From NCBI GenBank assembly GCA_019925095.2, contig CM034391.1, positions 25,595,051 through 25,659,050 of the forward strand: DNA of 64,000 nt, given 5' to 3'. The DNA is from Dendrolimus kikuchii (taxonomy: Eukaryota > Arthropoda > Insecta > Lepidoptera > Lasiocampidae). Positions 7,901 through 16,800 of this stretch are shown piece after piece. Below the pieces are notes generated by a model. The model was not told where the DNA came from, ran no database searches, and saw only the letters and a program-made list of their open reading frames with translations. Each line of letters begins with the position of its first letter. Within the stretch, counting starts at the first letter, position 1. Both the position numbers and the translations under genes were made by a program.

Positions 7901-10683
7901 GTGCAACGTCTTCGCCTTGCGTAGCCTTGTACGTGAAAAACAAGAACGCAAGGGAATTTGAAAATGAAGACAGAGAAGCGGCGAGGGCAATAGTGGTCAA
8001 TCATTACATGGACGACTATCTGCAAAGCCTTCAAACAGTTGAAGAAGCCAGGAAAATGACAGCTGCCGTTGACAACATACAGCGGCGAGCGGGTTTCCAA
8101 CTCCGAGGGTGGACCTCCAATTATAAGGAGGCGATTTCAAGCTTCGCGCCATCCGGTCAAACCACCGTTGAAATCGGCGGGAGCGAAATAGAAAAAACAT
8201 TGGGTCTGATGTGGCACGTGAGAGAAGACACGCTTGGCTTTCGTGTCAATCAAAGAAGAGTTCCGGCAGAAGTATTGGCGGGGAGTCGAATGCCGACGAA
8301 GAGAGAGGCACTGGGACTCATTATGTCAATATTCGACCCCCTGGGGTTCATTTCCCCCCTCACCACACCGGCGAAACGCATCATGCAAGATACATGGAAA
8401 TATAAAACAACATGGGACGAAGTCATCCCGGAGGAACTGCAAGACAAATGGAAAAATTGGCTGAGAGACTTGATATCTCTACCTAACTTACGCATTCCAC
8501 GCTGCTACGAATATTCACCGGCAGCGATCAGGGAGTTGCACACATTCGTCGATGCTAGTGAAGAGGCATACGCTGCGGTTGTGTACATACGCACGACACG
8601 GGCGGACGGCCGGGTCAACGTCATGATAGCGGCAGCTAAAAGTCGCGTGACACCAATGAAACCAGTCTCCATTCCGCGACTCGAACTCCAAGCAGCCGTC
8701 CTGGGAGCCCGCCTGAGCAAGTCCGTGCAAGAGGGACACGACTGGGAATTACACCGTCACACATACTGGAGCGACTCGCGCACTACGCTAGCATGGATTC
8801 GAGCGGAACCGCGAACTTACAAAACGTTCGTGGCCCATCGCCTCGCCGAAATAGAAGACCTCACTAAGAAAAATGAATGGCGATGGTTACCCTCGGCGCA
8901 GAACGTTGCAGACGACGCAACGCGTAAAACACCAAGTGACTTCAACCCACAACACAGGTGGTTTACGGGCCCCAAGTTCCTGTATCTTGACATAGAAAAA
9001 TGGCCGCAAGAAACGAAGACCGAGGTGCCAACCACCGGAGAAGAAAAGTGCGCAACATTAACTGAAGACAATGACGTCATCGTCATCGACTTCAAACGTT
9101 TCTCACGTTGGACTACCATAGTGAGAACGATGGGACGCGTACTTCAATTTATCAGACTATGCAAACGACCCACGAACACGGTGGCAGCCGCGCGCCGTAA
9201 AAGAACAAAGAAGAATCCTACTCCAGACGAAGAGTGGAAGAAAAACATAAAGAAGAAGAACAAAGAAAAATCGAAGTGTCCAAAAGAAAATAACGTTGAA
9301 AGAAAATTCAAGAAAATCAACGGGAAAATGTTAATGTTGTCTGAGCGTAAACTCATTGCGCTCGCACAACGCGAATCGTTCGGCGATAAACCGCTCGATA
9401 CGATACGTCGACGTCATAACAAGGGAGAGCTCGCCGGTTTAACTATAGAAACCGACGAACATAACATATTGCGGCTGCGAGGAAGAATCGACGAGGCGCA
9501 AGAAATAAGCTACGAGATGGCCAATCCTGCCATCTTAGACGGGAAACATAAATACACAAAGTTGTACATACAACATGTACACGAGAAACTACACCATGGT
9601 GGCGTCGAGATGGTGGTCAACGAGCTACGACAGCGGCTGTGGGTTATGAAGATACGGCCCTCAGTCAAAGCAGTGTTGAGGAACTGCCTCCAATGCCGAC
9701 TGAGGAGGGCCCAGCCAGCGAGTCCATCGACGGGGAGCCTGCCTGCAGCTCGCCTGGCGCATCACTCGCGCCCCTTCACCTTCACGGGCGTAGACTACTT
9801 TGGCCCACTGGAGGTGACCGTGGGCCGTCACCGGGAGAAGAGATATGTGGCGTTATTCACATGTATGACGTCACGGGCACTACACCTCGAGGTCGTCGCG
9901 TCGCTGAGTGCTGACTCAGCCATCAACGCGCTGCGCCGCTTCATAGCGCGGCGCGGCGTCCCCACCGAACTCTGGAGCGACAACGCTACGTGTTTCCGCT
10001 CGGCCGACCGCGAACTCGCGGAGGCTGGGCGCGCCGTCGAAGAGGAAGCGTCGCGCCGGCAGATCGCCTGGCGGTTCTTACCGCCGGCGGCACCCTTCAT
10101 GGCCGGCGCCTGGGAGCGCATGGTGCGCACCGTCAAAGAGGCGTTGCGCGTCACCCTGCGCGAGCAGCGCCCGAGCGATGAGACGCTCGCCACACTGCTC
10201 GCCGAAGTCGAAGCCACCGTGAACTCGCGGCCGCTCACTCATGTGGCCGTGGGTCCCGACGAGCCCCCAGCCATCACGCCGAACCTGCTACTCCTGGGGC
10301 CGAACTGCCACATGCCGGCCCCCGGGAACTTCGAGGCCAGCGACGTGACTGCGCGCGCGCACTGGAGACGCGCGCAGTACCTCGCCGATGTCTTCTGGCG
10401 ACGGTGGGTGCGGGAGTACCTGCCGCTACTACAATACCGGCGGGAGCCCTACGCAAGTGGTGACAACCCTAAGGTAGGCGATTTGGTTATTATTTGCGAC
10501 CCAAATCTGCCCCGTAACACATGGCCCCGAGGACGAGTGACTGCAGTGCATCCCGGCAGAGACGGCGAGGTTCGAGTCCTGGACGTGACGACGGCCAGCG
10601 GACGAGTGCTGAGGCGGCCTACCAAGAGAGTCGTCGTGCTGCCCATAGGAGAATCGCGAGACGCGACGGCGGGAGAATGTTGA
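4987..10683 (+). CDS. BEL/Pao retrotransposon gag-pol polyprotein (element 1, intact)
   Basis: A single uninterrupted 1,898-codon frame encodes the whole retrotransposition machinery. Order by residue: low-complexity N-terminus; gag DUF1759-like region from about 257 (ELPTFNGNSGEWLSFQ); zinc knuckles from about 464 (CPVCKRDHKLSDC, then CKVCFRCLRSRHRRSSC); aspartic protease with LLDEGSTVTII near 595; reverse transcriptase with YMDD at 1007-1010; RNase H starting FVDASEEAY near 1187; integrase HHCC zinc domain from about 1531 and catalytic core near 1600-1710 (GVDYFGP, WSDNAT, AWERMV supply the D, D, E); C-terminal DUF5641-like segment. I chose the ATG because elements 2 and 3 also begin MPNTRS. 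A Lys-rich segment around 1400-1445 between RNase H and integrase has no counterpart in element 2. The stop lies 4-6 nt inside the 3' LTR. Particle assembly and cDNA integration are inferred from the family. Confidence 0.93.
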   Translation: MPNTRSRIEKDAAQANKKSATEVATTSTTTGSVTAESGTETSSVKATTVKATTVKATAVKATPTASATTVKATMPVSVTDLQPQPPPVLREILRRKECTLEETSRPQSLRSTTSRRRLAELEAKERLAALKLKQLEAAVELEQARINRLQAESSDDDDVIEESELPSRRVDMWFERLPQTQEPHATEPPPAPATLASDIGRMNERGQGVHVGNMARGQRVSERGPPARSNVMDVTSLAEAITEAARTSTRQAQRYMQELPTFNGNSGEWLSFQAAFRESGGSFSAGENVARLRRSLRGAALEAVSALLITQTGPEDILKALERRFGRPDALVLGEMEKMKTWTRVTDSPRDLCLFANKMANLVATIEVLNKPQYLHSPEMLRAAVEKLTPIVRNKWYDYAAMKTEGVPELKKLASFLNEEADKCAAYAPIERESEMARSKRRTEHIHIVNNDSERVNMRKSEPCPVCKRDHKLSDCRKFVGADVSARWDLAKKCKVCFRCLRSRHRRSSCRAPPCGVERCTLHHHRLLHHQRRPEVNEVSPSAVSVTSEPAGEVLASAINSVINDGRNKRRAYLKVAPVAITGPRGSRHTYALLDEGSTVTIIDAQLAEQLGLSGPRDPMKMQGVNGEESSHDYSMRVSARIRGSYETEEHTLRDARTIKNMSFFSQTVHRSDVQGCAHLQEIENVLIYEKATPKILIGQDNWELIISNEVRKGPRHQPVASRTQLGWVLHGCRTSTTSPVVFCSHLSMMEEDHDPLEEIMKKYFALESLGIEPRTQVSDPQQRALEILEKKTRRLENGQFETGLLWKDESSPMPNNYENALKRLQNLEKKLDRDEELKAKYEERIENLMLSGYAERASTPPTSGRTWYLPHFAVVNPDKEKIRVVHDAAAKYHGRSLNDMLLPGPDLLRSLPGVIMKYRQYPVAVSADIKEMFMQVKIIEADRDALRFLWRGNRRDSEPPEEYRMTSLIFGATSSPCVALYVKNKNAREFENEDREAARAIVVNHYMDDYLQSLQTVEEARKMTAAVDNIQRRAGFQLRGWTSNYKEAISSFAPSGQTTVEIGGSEIEKTLGLMWHVREDTLGFRVNQRRVPAEVLAGSRMPTKREALGLIMSIFDPLGFISPLTTPAKRIMQDTWKYKTTWDEVIPEELQDKWKNWLRDLISLPNLRIPRCYEYSPAAIRELHTFVDASEEAYAAVVYIRTTRADGRVNVMIAAAKSRVTPMKPVSIPRLELQAAVLGARLSKSVQEGHDWELHRHTYWSDSRTTLAWIRAEPRTYKTFVAHRLAEIEDLTKKNEWRWLPSAQNVADDATRKTPSDFNPQHRWFTGPKFLYLDIEKWPQETKTEVPTTGEEKCATLTEDNDVIVIDFKRFSRWTTIVRTMGRVLQFIRLCKRPTNTVAAARRKRTKKNPTPDEEWKKNIKKKNKEKSKCPKENNVERKFKKINGKMLMLSERKLIALAQRESFGDKPLDTIRRRHNKGELAGLTIETDEHNILRLRGRIDEAQEISYEMANPAILDGKHKYTKLYIQHVHEKLHHGGVEMVVNELRQRLWVMKIRPSVKAVLRNCLQCRLRRAQPASPSTGSLPAARLAHHSRPFTFTGVDYFGPLEVTVGRHREKRYVALFTCMTSRALHLEVVASLSADSAINALRRFIARRGVPTELWSDNATCFRSADRELAEAGRAVEEEASRRQIAWRFLPPAAPFMAGAWERMVRTVKEALRVTLREQRPSDETLATLLAEVEATVNSRPLTHVAVGPDEPPAITPNLLLLGPNCHMPAPGNFEASDVTARAHWRRAQYLADVFWRRWVREYLPLLQYRREPYASGDNPKVGDLVIICDPNLPRNTWPRGRVTAVHPGRDGEVRVLDVTTASGRVLRRPTKRVVVLPIGESRDATAGEC
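5117..5207 (+). repeat. 15-bp repeats encoding VKATT units
   Basis: GTAAAAGCAACGACA-type 15-bp units recur about five times near the gag N-terminus, encoding VKATT/VKATA repeats at about residues 44-73. Probably an unstructured linker; no function is visible. Confidence 0.75.
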
Positions 10684-10985
10684 CGACGACAAACACAATG
10701 TATGAAACTCACCGACCCGTCTCAATAGGCGATAAGAACATAGGTATAATTTGCTAAGCCTCACAGACTATGTATACGCGACCGTTAGGCGCAGGAAAGA
10801 GACGGGTCGGACTGAGATAGATATAGTTTATTTTTAACCGTTATTAATTTGAAATTAAATAAATAAATTATAATTATAAGAATTGAATATAAAATGTAAT
10901 AAGCCTTAACTCACTAGGAAATAAATGTTGTAGCGTTGTGCCTTTTATTGACCAGTAGGACCCTATTAGATCCCGGTAAATGAGA

Positions 10986-11139
10986 CCGGGCTACAGGCGT
11001 GCAGAACGCCGCCTGGAGCCCGGGACTCAGCATGTAAAGGGAACCGGGTTACAGGCGTGCAGAACGCCGCCTGGAACCCGGGACCCAAAAGGGTAGCGGA
11101 AACCGGGCTACGGGACTGCAGAACGCAACCGGAGCCCGG
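10986..11139 (+). repeat. Three tandem hairpins, 3' LTR copy
   Basis: Same as the array at 4213-4366, units at 10986, 11044 and 11103, no difference seen. In this LTR the hairpins would lie in the 3' portion of the genomic RNA. Confidence 0.8.
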
Positions 11140-11497
11140 GATCCGTGAGGTATGCCTGCACTACTGCCTACTCCGAACGCGAGTAGGCCATAATGATGGT
11201 GCAGGCAGAGGTCCGCGCTCGACAGCGCACGTTTTTGTAATGAGGTAATGGTAAGGGCGCTCAGCGCTTTATATTTATACTAATGAAGCGGGGGGCGAGG
11301 TAAACGCCCATTACGACGTCCCGCTAACAAAAACCATGGGTCACAACTGTGTAAGGACCCTCGAAATGTACTAAGATCTAGGGTGTACCAAAATGTATAA
11401 TAGTGGTAAGTTAACATAAGGCTTAATGTATGTAAAATTAAGGAAATAAAGTAAAGGGGGTGTTACGACGAAGCGAGGGGTCGGCGGAGGTAGCCTC

Positions 11498-11505
11498 TAT
11501 AAATA
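11498..11505 (+). promoter_or_regulatory. TATA box of BEL-1 3' LTR
   Basis: TATAAATA, the counterpart of 4725-4732. It could drive read-out into flanking DNA. Confidence 0.45.
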
Positions 11506-11815
11506 TAGGACGCCTTTGGGGCATTTTTGTAGTTCATTTTTGTAGTTCGTGAGTAGTTCGTTCGTTTAGTCGTTCGTTCGCAGTTCATAAGAAGAAGCTC
11601 GGGGTTAAGATACACTGAGCACTAAGTTAAATTAGCTAAGTAGTTTTGCAGCATTTTGAGTGACATAGGCTATATTTGATTGTTATTAATAATGCTTTTT
11701 TTAATGTTTTATGTAACATATCAATTCCGTGAAAAGCGGACTGATGTGGTGATTTATCGGCGTTCGTTGCCTAAATAATGAATAAGTGCCAAGGTCACAC
11801 ATTCTCCTTAGTGGG

Positions 11816-12140
11816 CATTAAAGTGTTGGCTTATCTCGAGTAGCGCCCAGCGAAGTGGGCACGGGAAGGAGTGTTTTTCCCATGGGCATTTATATGTTGG
11901 CTTATCACGAGTATACTCCAGCAAAGTGGGCACGGGAAGGAGTCTTTTCCCATAGGCAATTATATGTTGGCTTATCACGAGTACCGTCCAGCAAAGTGGG
12001 CACGGGAAGGATTGTTTTCCCATGGGCAATTATATGTTGGTTTATCACGAGTAGCGTCCAGCAAAGTGGGCACGGGAAGGAGTGTTTTCCCATTGGCAAT
12101 TATATGTTGGTATATCACAAGTAGCGCCCAGCGAGTCAGT
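11816..12140 (+). repeat. 70-bp minisatellite inside a Helitron-like remnant
   Basis: Four full units and a partial one; TTGGCTTATC starts at 11825, 11897, 11967, 12037 and 12107. Each unit holds GCCCAGCGAAGTGGGC or a relative, a small inverted repeat. The array exits through GTCAGTTAGT, close to a Helitron CTAG|T end. The same unit forms a second array at 27797-28224. The 215 bp before it (11601-11815) hold nothing I recognise. Confidence 0.75.
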
Positions 12141-12223
12141 TAGTCCAATATATTTTTAGAAGACCCTTTACCTTGGCCATTGAACACAGATTTTTTGAAT
12201 GTCTTAATTGTACTAAAGTATCA

Positions 12224-12535
12224 GAATTTTTTTAATGCATGAGTTCAGCAGACAGGCAGATAGCTCACCTGATGGTAAGCGTTTACCGTCACCTATAAAC
12301 ATTTGTAAAACCAAGGGTGCTACCAATCTGCTGCACTCTCTAAATGGAGACTAGAACCTGGCCATTAATGGCGAAACACATCTCAAGGTTTGTTATGGTG
12401 GCATACTTCTAGATTAGGGGTGGTAGCCATCCAGTCGGGCAAATGCCCTACCACCTGGCTGTGGGTTGTTTTATCGCCTTTTACAACAGGCTGCCCGGCA
12501 GCAGGAAATTGTATTATTTTGTTTCTGCACGGATA
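12224..12535 (-). repeat. SINE family S, copy 5 (diverged)
   Basis: Full-length but with more substitutions than most copies (for example GATAGCTCACCTGATGG), suggesting an older insertion. Confidence 0.75.
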
Positions 12536-13100
12536 AAAAGTCTACGAGTTGACTATACTTTGCATAATTACATCCACTTGTGTTAGTTAAGAAGTTCATT
12601 AACACTAACTACTGCATTCTGGCAGCTCCAGCTTGTTAGTTGCGGTTCATTTGTTTGGTTAAGGATTTCGTTTGCGAGTTAACAATAAAGTTAAGTTCTT
12701 GCACTAATCGTTCTTGCCCAAGACGAAAAAGACAAAACTGTTTTGAATAGTGTATCTTGTTTATTCTTTTGGCTTTCATTCTTAATTTTTATTCTAGTTA
12801 TTTCCAATTTTATGTTTAAGTTTTATTGTGGGTTAAGACCATTTTAGGGTTCCATGGTTGTTTTGGCAGTCATTTCAGTAAAGAAGTTTAAAAAAATTAC
12901 ATAGCAAAGTTTCTGTAAGAAGATATACGACGATAGATTTTCTAGACGGCCGCAACGAATGGAAGCGATTCGATTGCTGCCAAGCTCTTTCAGTTAGGAT
13001 TCATACTTACATACTTTGTTAAACCTTGTTCAAAATATTTTTTTTAAAAAGATCACGAATGCATATCCTTTCATAATATATAACAAAATCGCTTTCTATG
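12536..13100. other. Unassigned AT-rich sequence
   Basis: No element end or protein-like frame recognised in this stretch. Confidence 0.4.
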
Positions 13101-13394
13101 CCCTGACCCGCCCGCGGAGCACATCTACACTCCGCGCCCCGCATACCGCCGACGCCCATAGCTAGCGCGATTAGCAACTAGGCGTCGGACGGAATGCGGG
13201 TATAGGAGGCCGAAAAAACTGAAAATGACTACTGCTGATACTACTACATCAAGAAACATTATCAATTCAGCCACTCAGCTATATTGTACTCTCTTTGTTA
13301 TACTCTTTAAATGTACATTTATAAATAATAATCATACAGTCCATTATTACGTCGAATTTTCATTTACAAACCCGAGGTGCAACTGCCACCAATA
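13101..13394 (+). repeat. BEL element 2, 5' LTR (first ~27 bp missing)
   Basis: Matches 19455-19767 and 40253-40574 from CCCTGACCCGCCCG to the end GCAACTGCCACCAATA. The TGTTGCGGACAGAG start present in other copies is absent here, so the left edge is truncated. A TGGTACTTCGCCGCC sequence (from 13401) just after the LTR is the likely primer-binding site; the tRNA is not identified. Confidence 0.8.
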
Positions 13395-13896
13395 GTTTTT
13401 TGGTACTTCGCCGCCGGATAGAAGAATCGCAAAGAAGAAACGAGCAGTGTCTTTTGCTCCATCGAAACCTCAAGAAAGAAGAAAGACCAACTCTATACGG
13501 TCTCGTAGCGGCACCCTAAAGAAGAAAGAAGATTATTATAGAAGATCATCGTGGGCAGCCCGGACTACGTACTAGGAGACCAAGAGTTCCTGCCGGACTA
13601 CGTACCAGGAGACCAAGAGTTCCTGCCCCGGACGCCGAGGCTACGCGTCTGCAGGATCAAGACCGGAAGAAAGAATAACGTTACTTCGTACCGTGACCGA
13701 GTGACTGTCCACCTAACGGTGCCAAACGGCCAGTTCACAAAGTCATAGACGGTGCGCTGTTTCCAGTTAGGTCGGTCAAAGGTCTCAGTGTTTAGTGTTT
13801 AGTGTAGTAAATTAGGATCGTCGGTTATACACACACATATATACACACTGGTCAGGGTAGTCGGTCATACGTGTTAGGCTAAGGCAAGGACCGAAG
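13395..13896 (+). other. BEL element 2 leader (PBS and 5' UTR)
   Basis: Untranslated leader between LTR and gag. It contains the putative PBS, A/G-rich tracts, and two perfect-phase 33-bp repeats at 13561-13626 (one mismatch). The leader of element 3 matches it but has lost the PBS. Confidence 0.7.
13561..13626 (+). repeat. Two 33-bp direct repeats in BEL-2 leader
   Basis: CGGACTACGTACTAGGAGAC plus 13 bp, repeated once with a T-to-C change. The same pair occurs at 34630-34695 in element 3. Confidence 0.8.
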
Positions 13897-16800
13897 ATGC
13901 CGAACACCAGGAGCAAGACCGCCGAAGACAGAGTGCAGAGAGCGTATCAAGAACCCCCCGCGTCGCCGTCCGTACATATATCCGCGTCCGCGTCCGCGCC
14001 GAACGTATCGCGACCCGCGTCGCCCGGAATGCAACAGACGACGACCGCGCAAGTACACACCGCGATTCGTACTGAACGCCAATCGCGATCACCGTCCGTC
14101 CGATCACACCGTTCGCAGCTCAGCGCCGCCACTTTGGTGAGGCAAGTGGAACTGGAAGCAGAAGAACAAATCGCCGCAATCCGTCGGGAGGAGCTCCGGT
14201 TACAAGTGTCGCTGATCAAGAAGAGGGTCGCTGCGAACATAGCCGCCCTCAAGGAGCAGACAGACGGGAACAGCGTGTGTGAAGACGATGGGGTGGAAAC
14301 AGAGAGAAATATAACAGAGTGGTTGAAGAATACCCGCATACGGGGGGAGTCGCCGAGCGCAGGCGACAGGACCGAGCTCGGAACGAGAGGAGCCGGACCG
14401 CGACCACCGTTAGACGCTGCGGGAAGAGCAAGGGAAGAGTATCCAATGGCGCGGGACCGGTCTGCAGAAACGAACGACCAGACCGCTCGTGTGACGTTCA
14501 GAACGCCGCGCAACGCAAGATCGCCGACGCCGACCAGATCCAGGGATCGTGGAATCGACCGTCTAGCAGACGTACTGGAGCGCATGACACGCAACAGGCC
14601 GACACCGCGACAGTGCCAGGAGCTGCCTACCTTTAGCGGGGCCCCGGGAGAGTGGCTACCGTTTAAAGCTGCAATGCGCGAGTCGACGAGCTTACACGGA
14701 TTTTCACCTGCGGAGAACTTAGGCCGTCTACGCACTTGCCTTAAAGGCGAAGCAAGGGAGTGCGTGACAGCCCTGCTGTATACCGCCGTGGACCCTGCGA
14801 TCATTATGAAGACGCTGGAGCGCTGCTATGGACGTCCAGAGATCATAATCAGTCGCGCATTGGAAGACATCAAGAAGTTGCCACGATCGGGTTCGTCTGC
14901 CAGCGAACTCAACAGCCTAGCCACCAAACTGCAGAATATAGTGACGGTCATCTCGTGTGTCGACAACAAGGGATATTTACTTAACCCTATGTTGACACGA
15001 CAAGTCGTCGAGAAGCTCAGCCCGCATCTACGAACGAAATGGTGCGACTTTGCAGATGAATTCTCGAGCCGAGACGAGCCGGAGATTATGACACTATCGA
15101 AATTTCTAACGGGCGAAGCAGACAGAGCAATGAAGTATTCTTTCATGACGTCATCACTGCCTACGACGAGTGTAAACGTCACTAAAGAAAATAAAGTGAA
15201 GCCGCCGAGGATGAACGAGCGTCGCCGTGTGTATGCTACAACGGAAGCCAAGATCGTGTGCTACTGTTGCGGAGCTGAGCACCAGACAACGCAGTGCGGC
15301 AAGCTGGCTTCGATGTCGTTGCCAGCCAGATGGGAGTGGGCCAAGGAAACGAGAATATGTTTTTTGTGCCTACTAAGTAAACACAGACGGTTCCGTTGTA
15401 AGGCGAGGAAGTGCGGTGTTAATGAATGCCGCGAGCCGCATCACGCACTTCTACACCAACGAAGGGAAACTGGAGCCGTCAGTGGACCGATCGACCGAGC
15501 GGAGTCGGTCAGTCAACCGGCCGACAGAGAGGAGTCGGTCATGACGGCATCGGCACACAATTCTAACACCGAGAGAAGAGTGTTATTGAAGGTGTGTCCG
15601 ATTACCGTCAAGGGGCTTAACGGAAAGGAAGTGAGCACGTACGCGCTGCTGGATGAAGGGTCCACGATCACGCTCGTCGACGAGGAGATAGCCGGGATGC
15701 TAGGGGCAGATGGCCCGAGGAGGCCATTGAACATTCACGGCATCACGTCGAGCCAGCGGGAAGCGGAAAGTAGGATGGTGAGCGTCGCGGTGCGCGGAAG
15801 AGCGCAACCGCACTACCATCCTATCAAGGCGCGCACCGTGAAGAAACTCGCACTGGGAACTCACTCCGTTAAGTCTGAAGTCATACGACAGTTACACCAT
15901 TTGAAGACGCTTCATATAGACGACGTGTGCTTTATGAACGCCAAGCCGCGCGTATTAATTGGAGCTGACAACTGGCATCTGATCGTGACTAGAAAACTGT
16001 TGGCAGGAAAGAAGAGCCAACCAGCCGCTTCCCTGACCCTCTTGGGGTGGACCATACACGGGAGTGCACCCAGAGGCCTGGTGACGCAGGGAAACGACAC
16101 CGTATTACACGTCCGAACGTGGCAAGATAAAGAGCCGCGGGAAAAGGACGAATTATTCGAAATAGTGAAGTCTCATTTCGATATCGACGCACTCGGTATA
16201 TCGAACAAGGTGAAACCTGTAGCGGAAGAACAACGGGCGCTGAAGATATTTTCAGAAACCGTGAAGAGAGAAAACGGCCGCTTCGAAGTCGGACTGCCCT
16301 GGCGAAACGATGACGTCACCATGCCACCGAGCTACGACATGGCAGTGCGTCGTCTACGCGGGATCGAGCGCAAAATGGATAAGTCGCCGCAGTTTAAACA
16401 AGCATACACGGCCCAGGTCAACAGGCTACTAGCAAAAGGATACGCCGAGCCTTGCGAACGAAGCCACGAAGGAAACCAACGCATGTGGTACATGCCTCAC
16501 TTCGCCGTTACGAACCCGAATAAGCCTGACAAAGTGAGACTGGTATTTGACGCTGCCGCCCGTTCAAACGGGGTGTGCATGAACGATGCGTTACTGGATG
16601 GGCCAGACTTGCTACGTGCCTTATACGGAATCCTGTTCAGATTCCGGGAAGGGAAGATCGCCGTAACAGCTGACATACGTGACATGTTCCTTCAGGTGAA
16701 GATAAGGAAAGAAGACAGAGCGGCGCAGCACTTCTTATGGCGCGGTGACGACCGCCATAACCCGCCTCGGCGCTACGTTATGACGTCTATGATATTCGGA

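Larger units (their letters stand above)
10678..11600 (+). repeat. BEL element 1, 3' LTR
   Basis: Begins TGTTGACGACG after a purine-rich GGCGGGAGAA tract (polypurine-tract-like) and ends GAAGAAGCTC where identity to the 5' LTR stops. At about 923 bp it is nearly three times the LTR length of elements 2 and 3. No target duplication can be scored because the left LTR end is lost. Confidence 0.85.
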
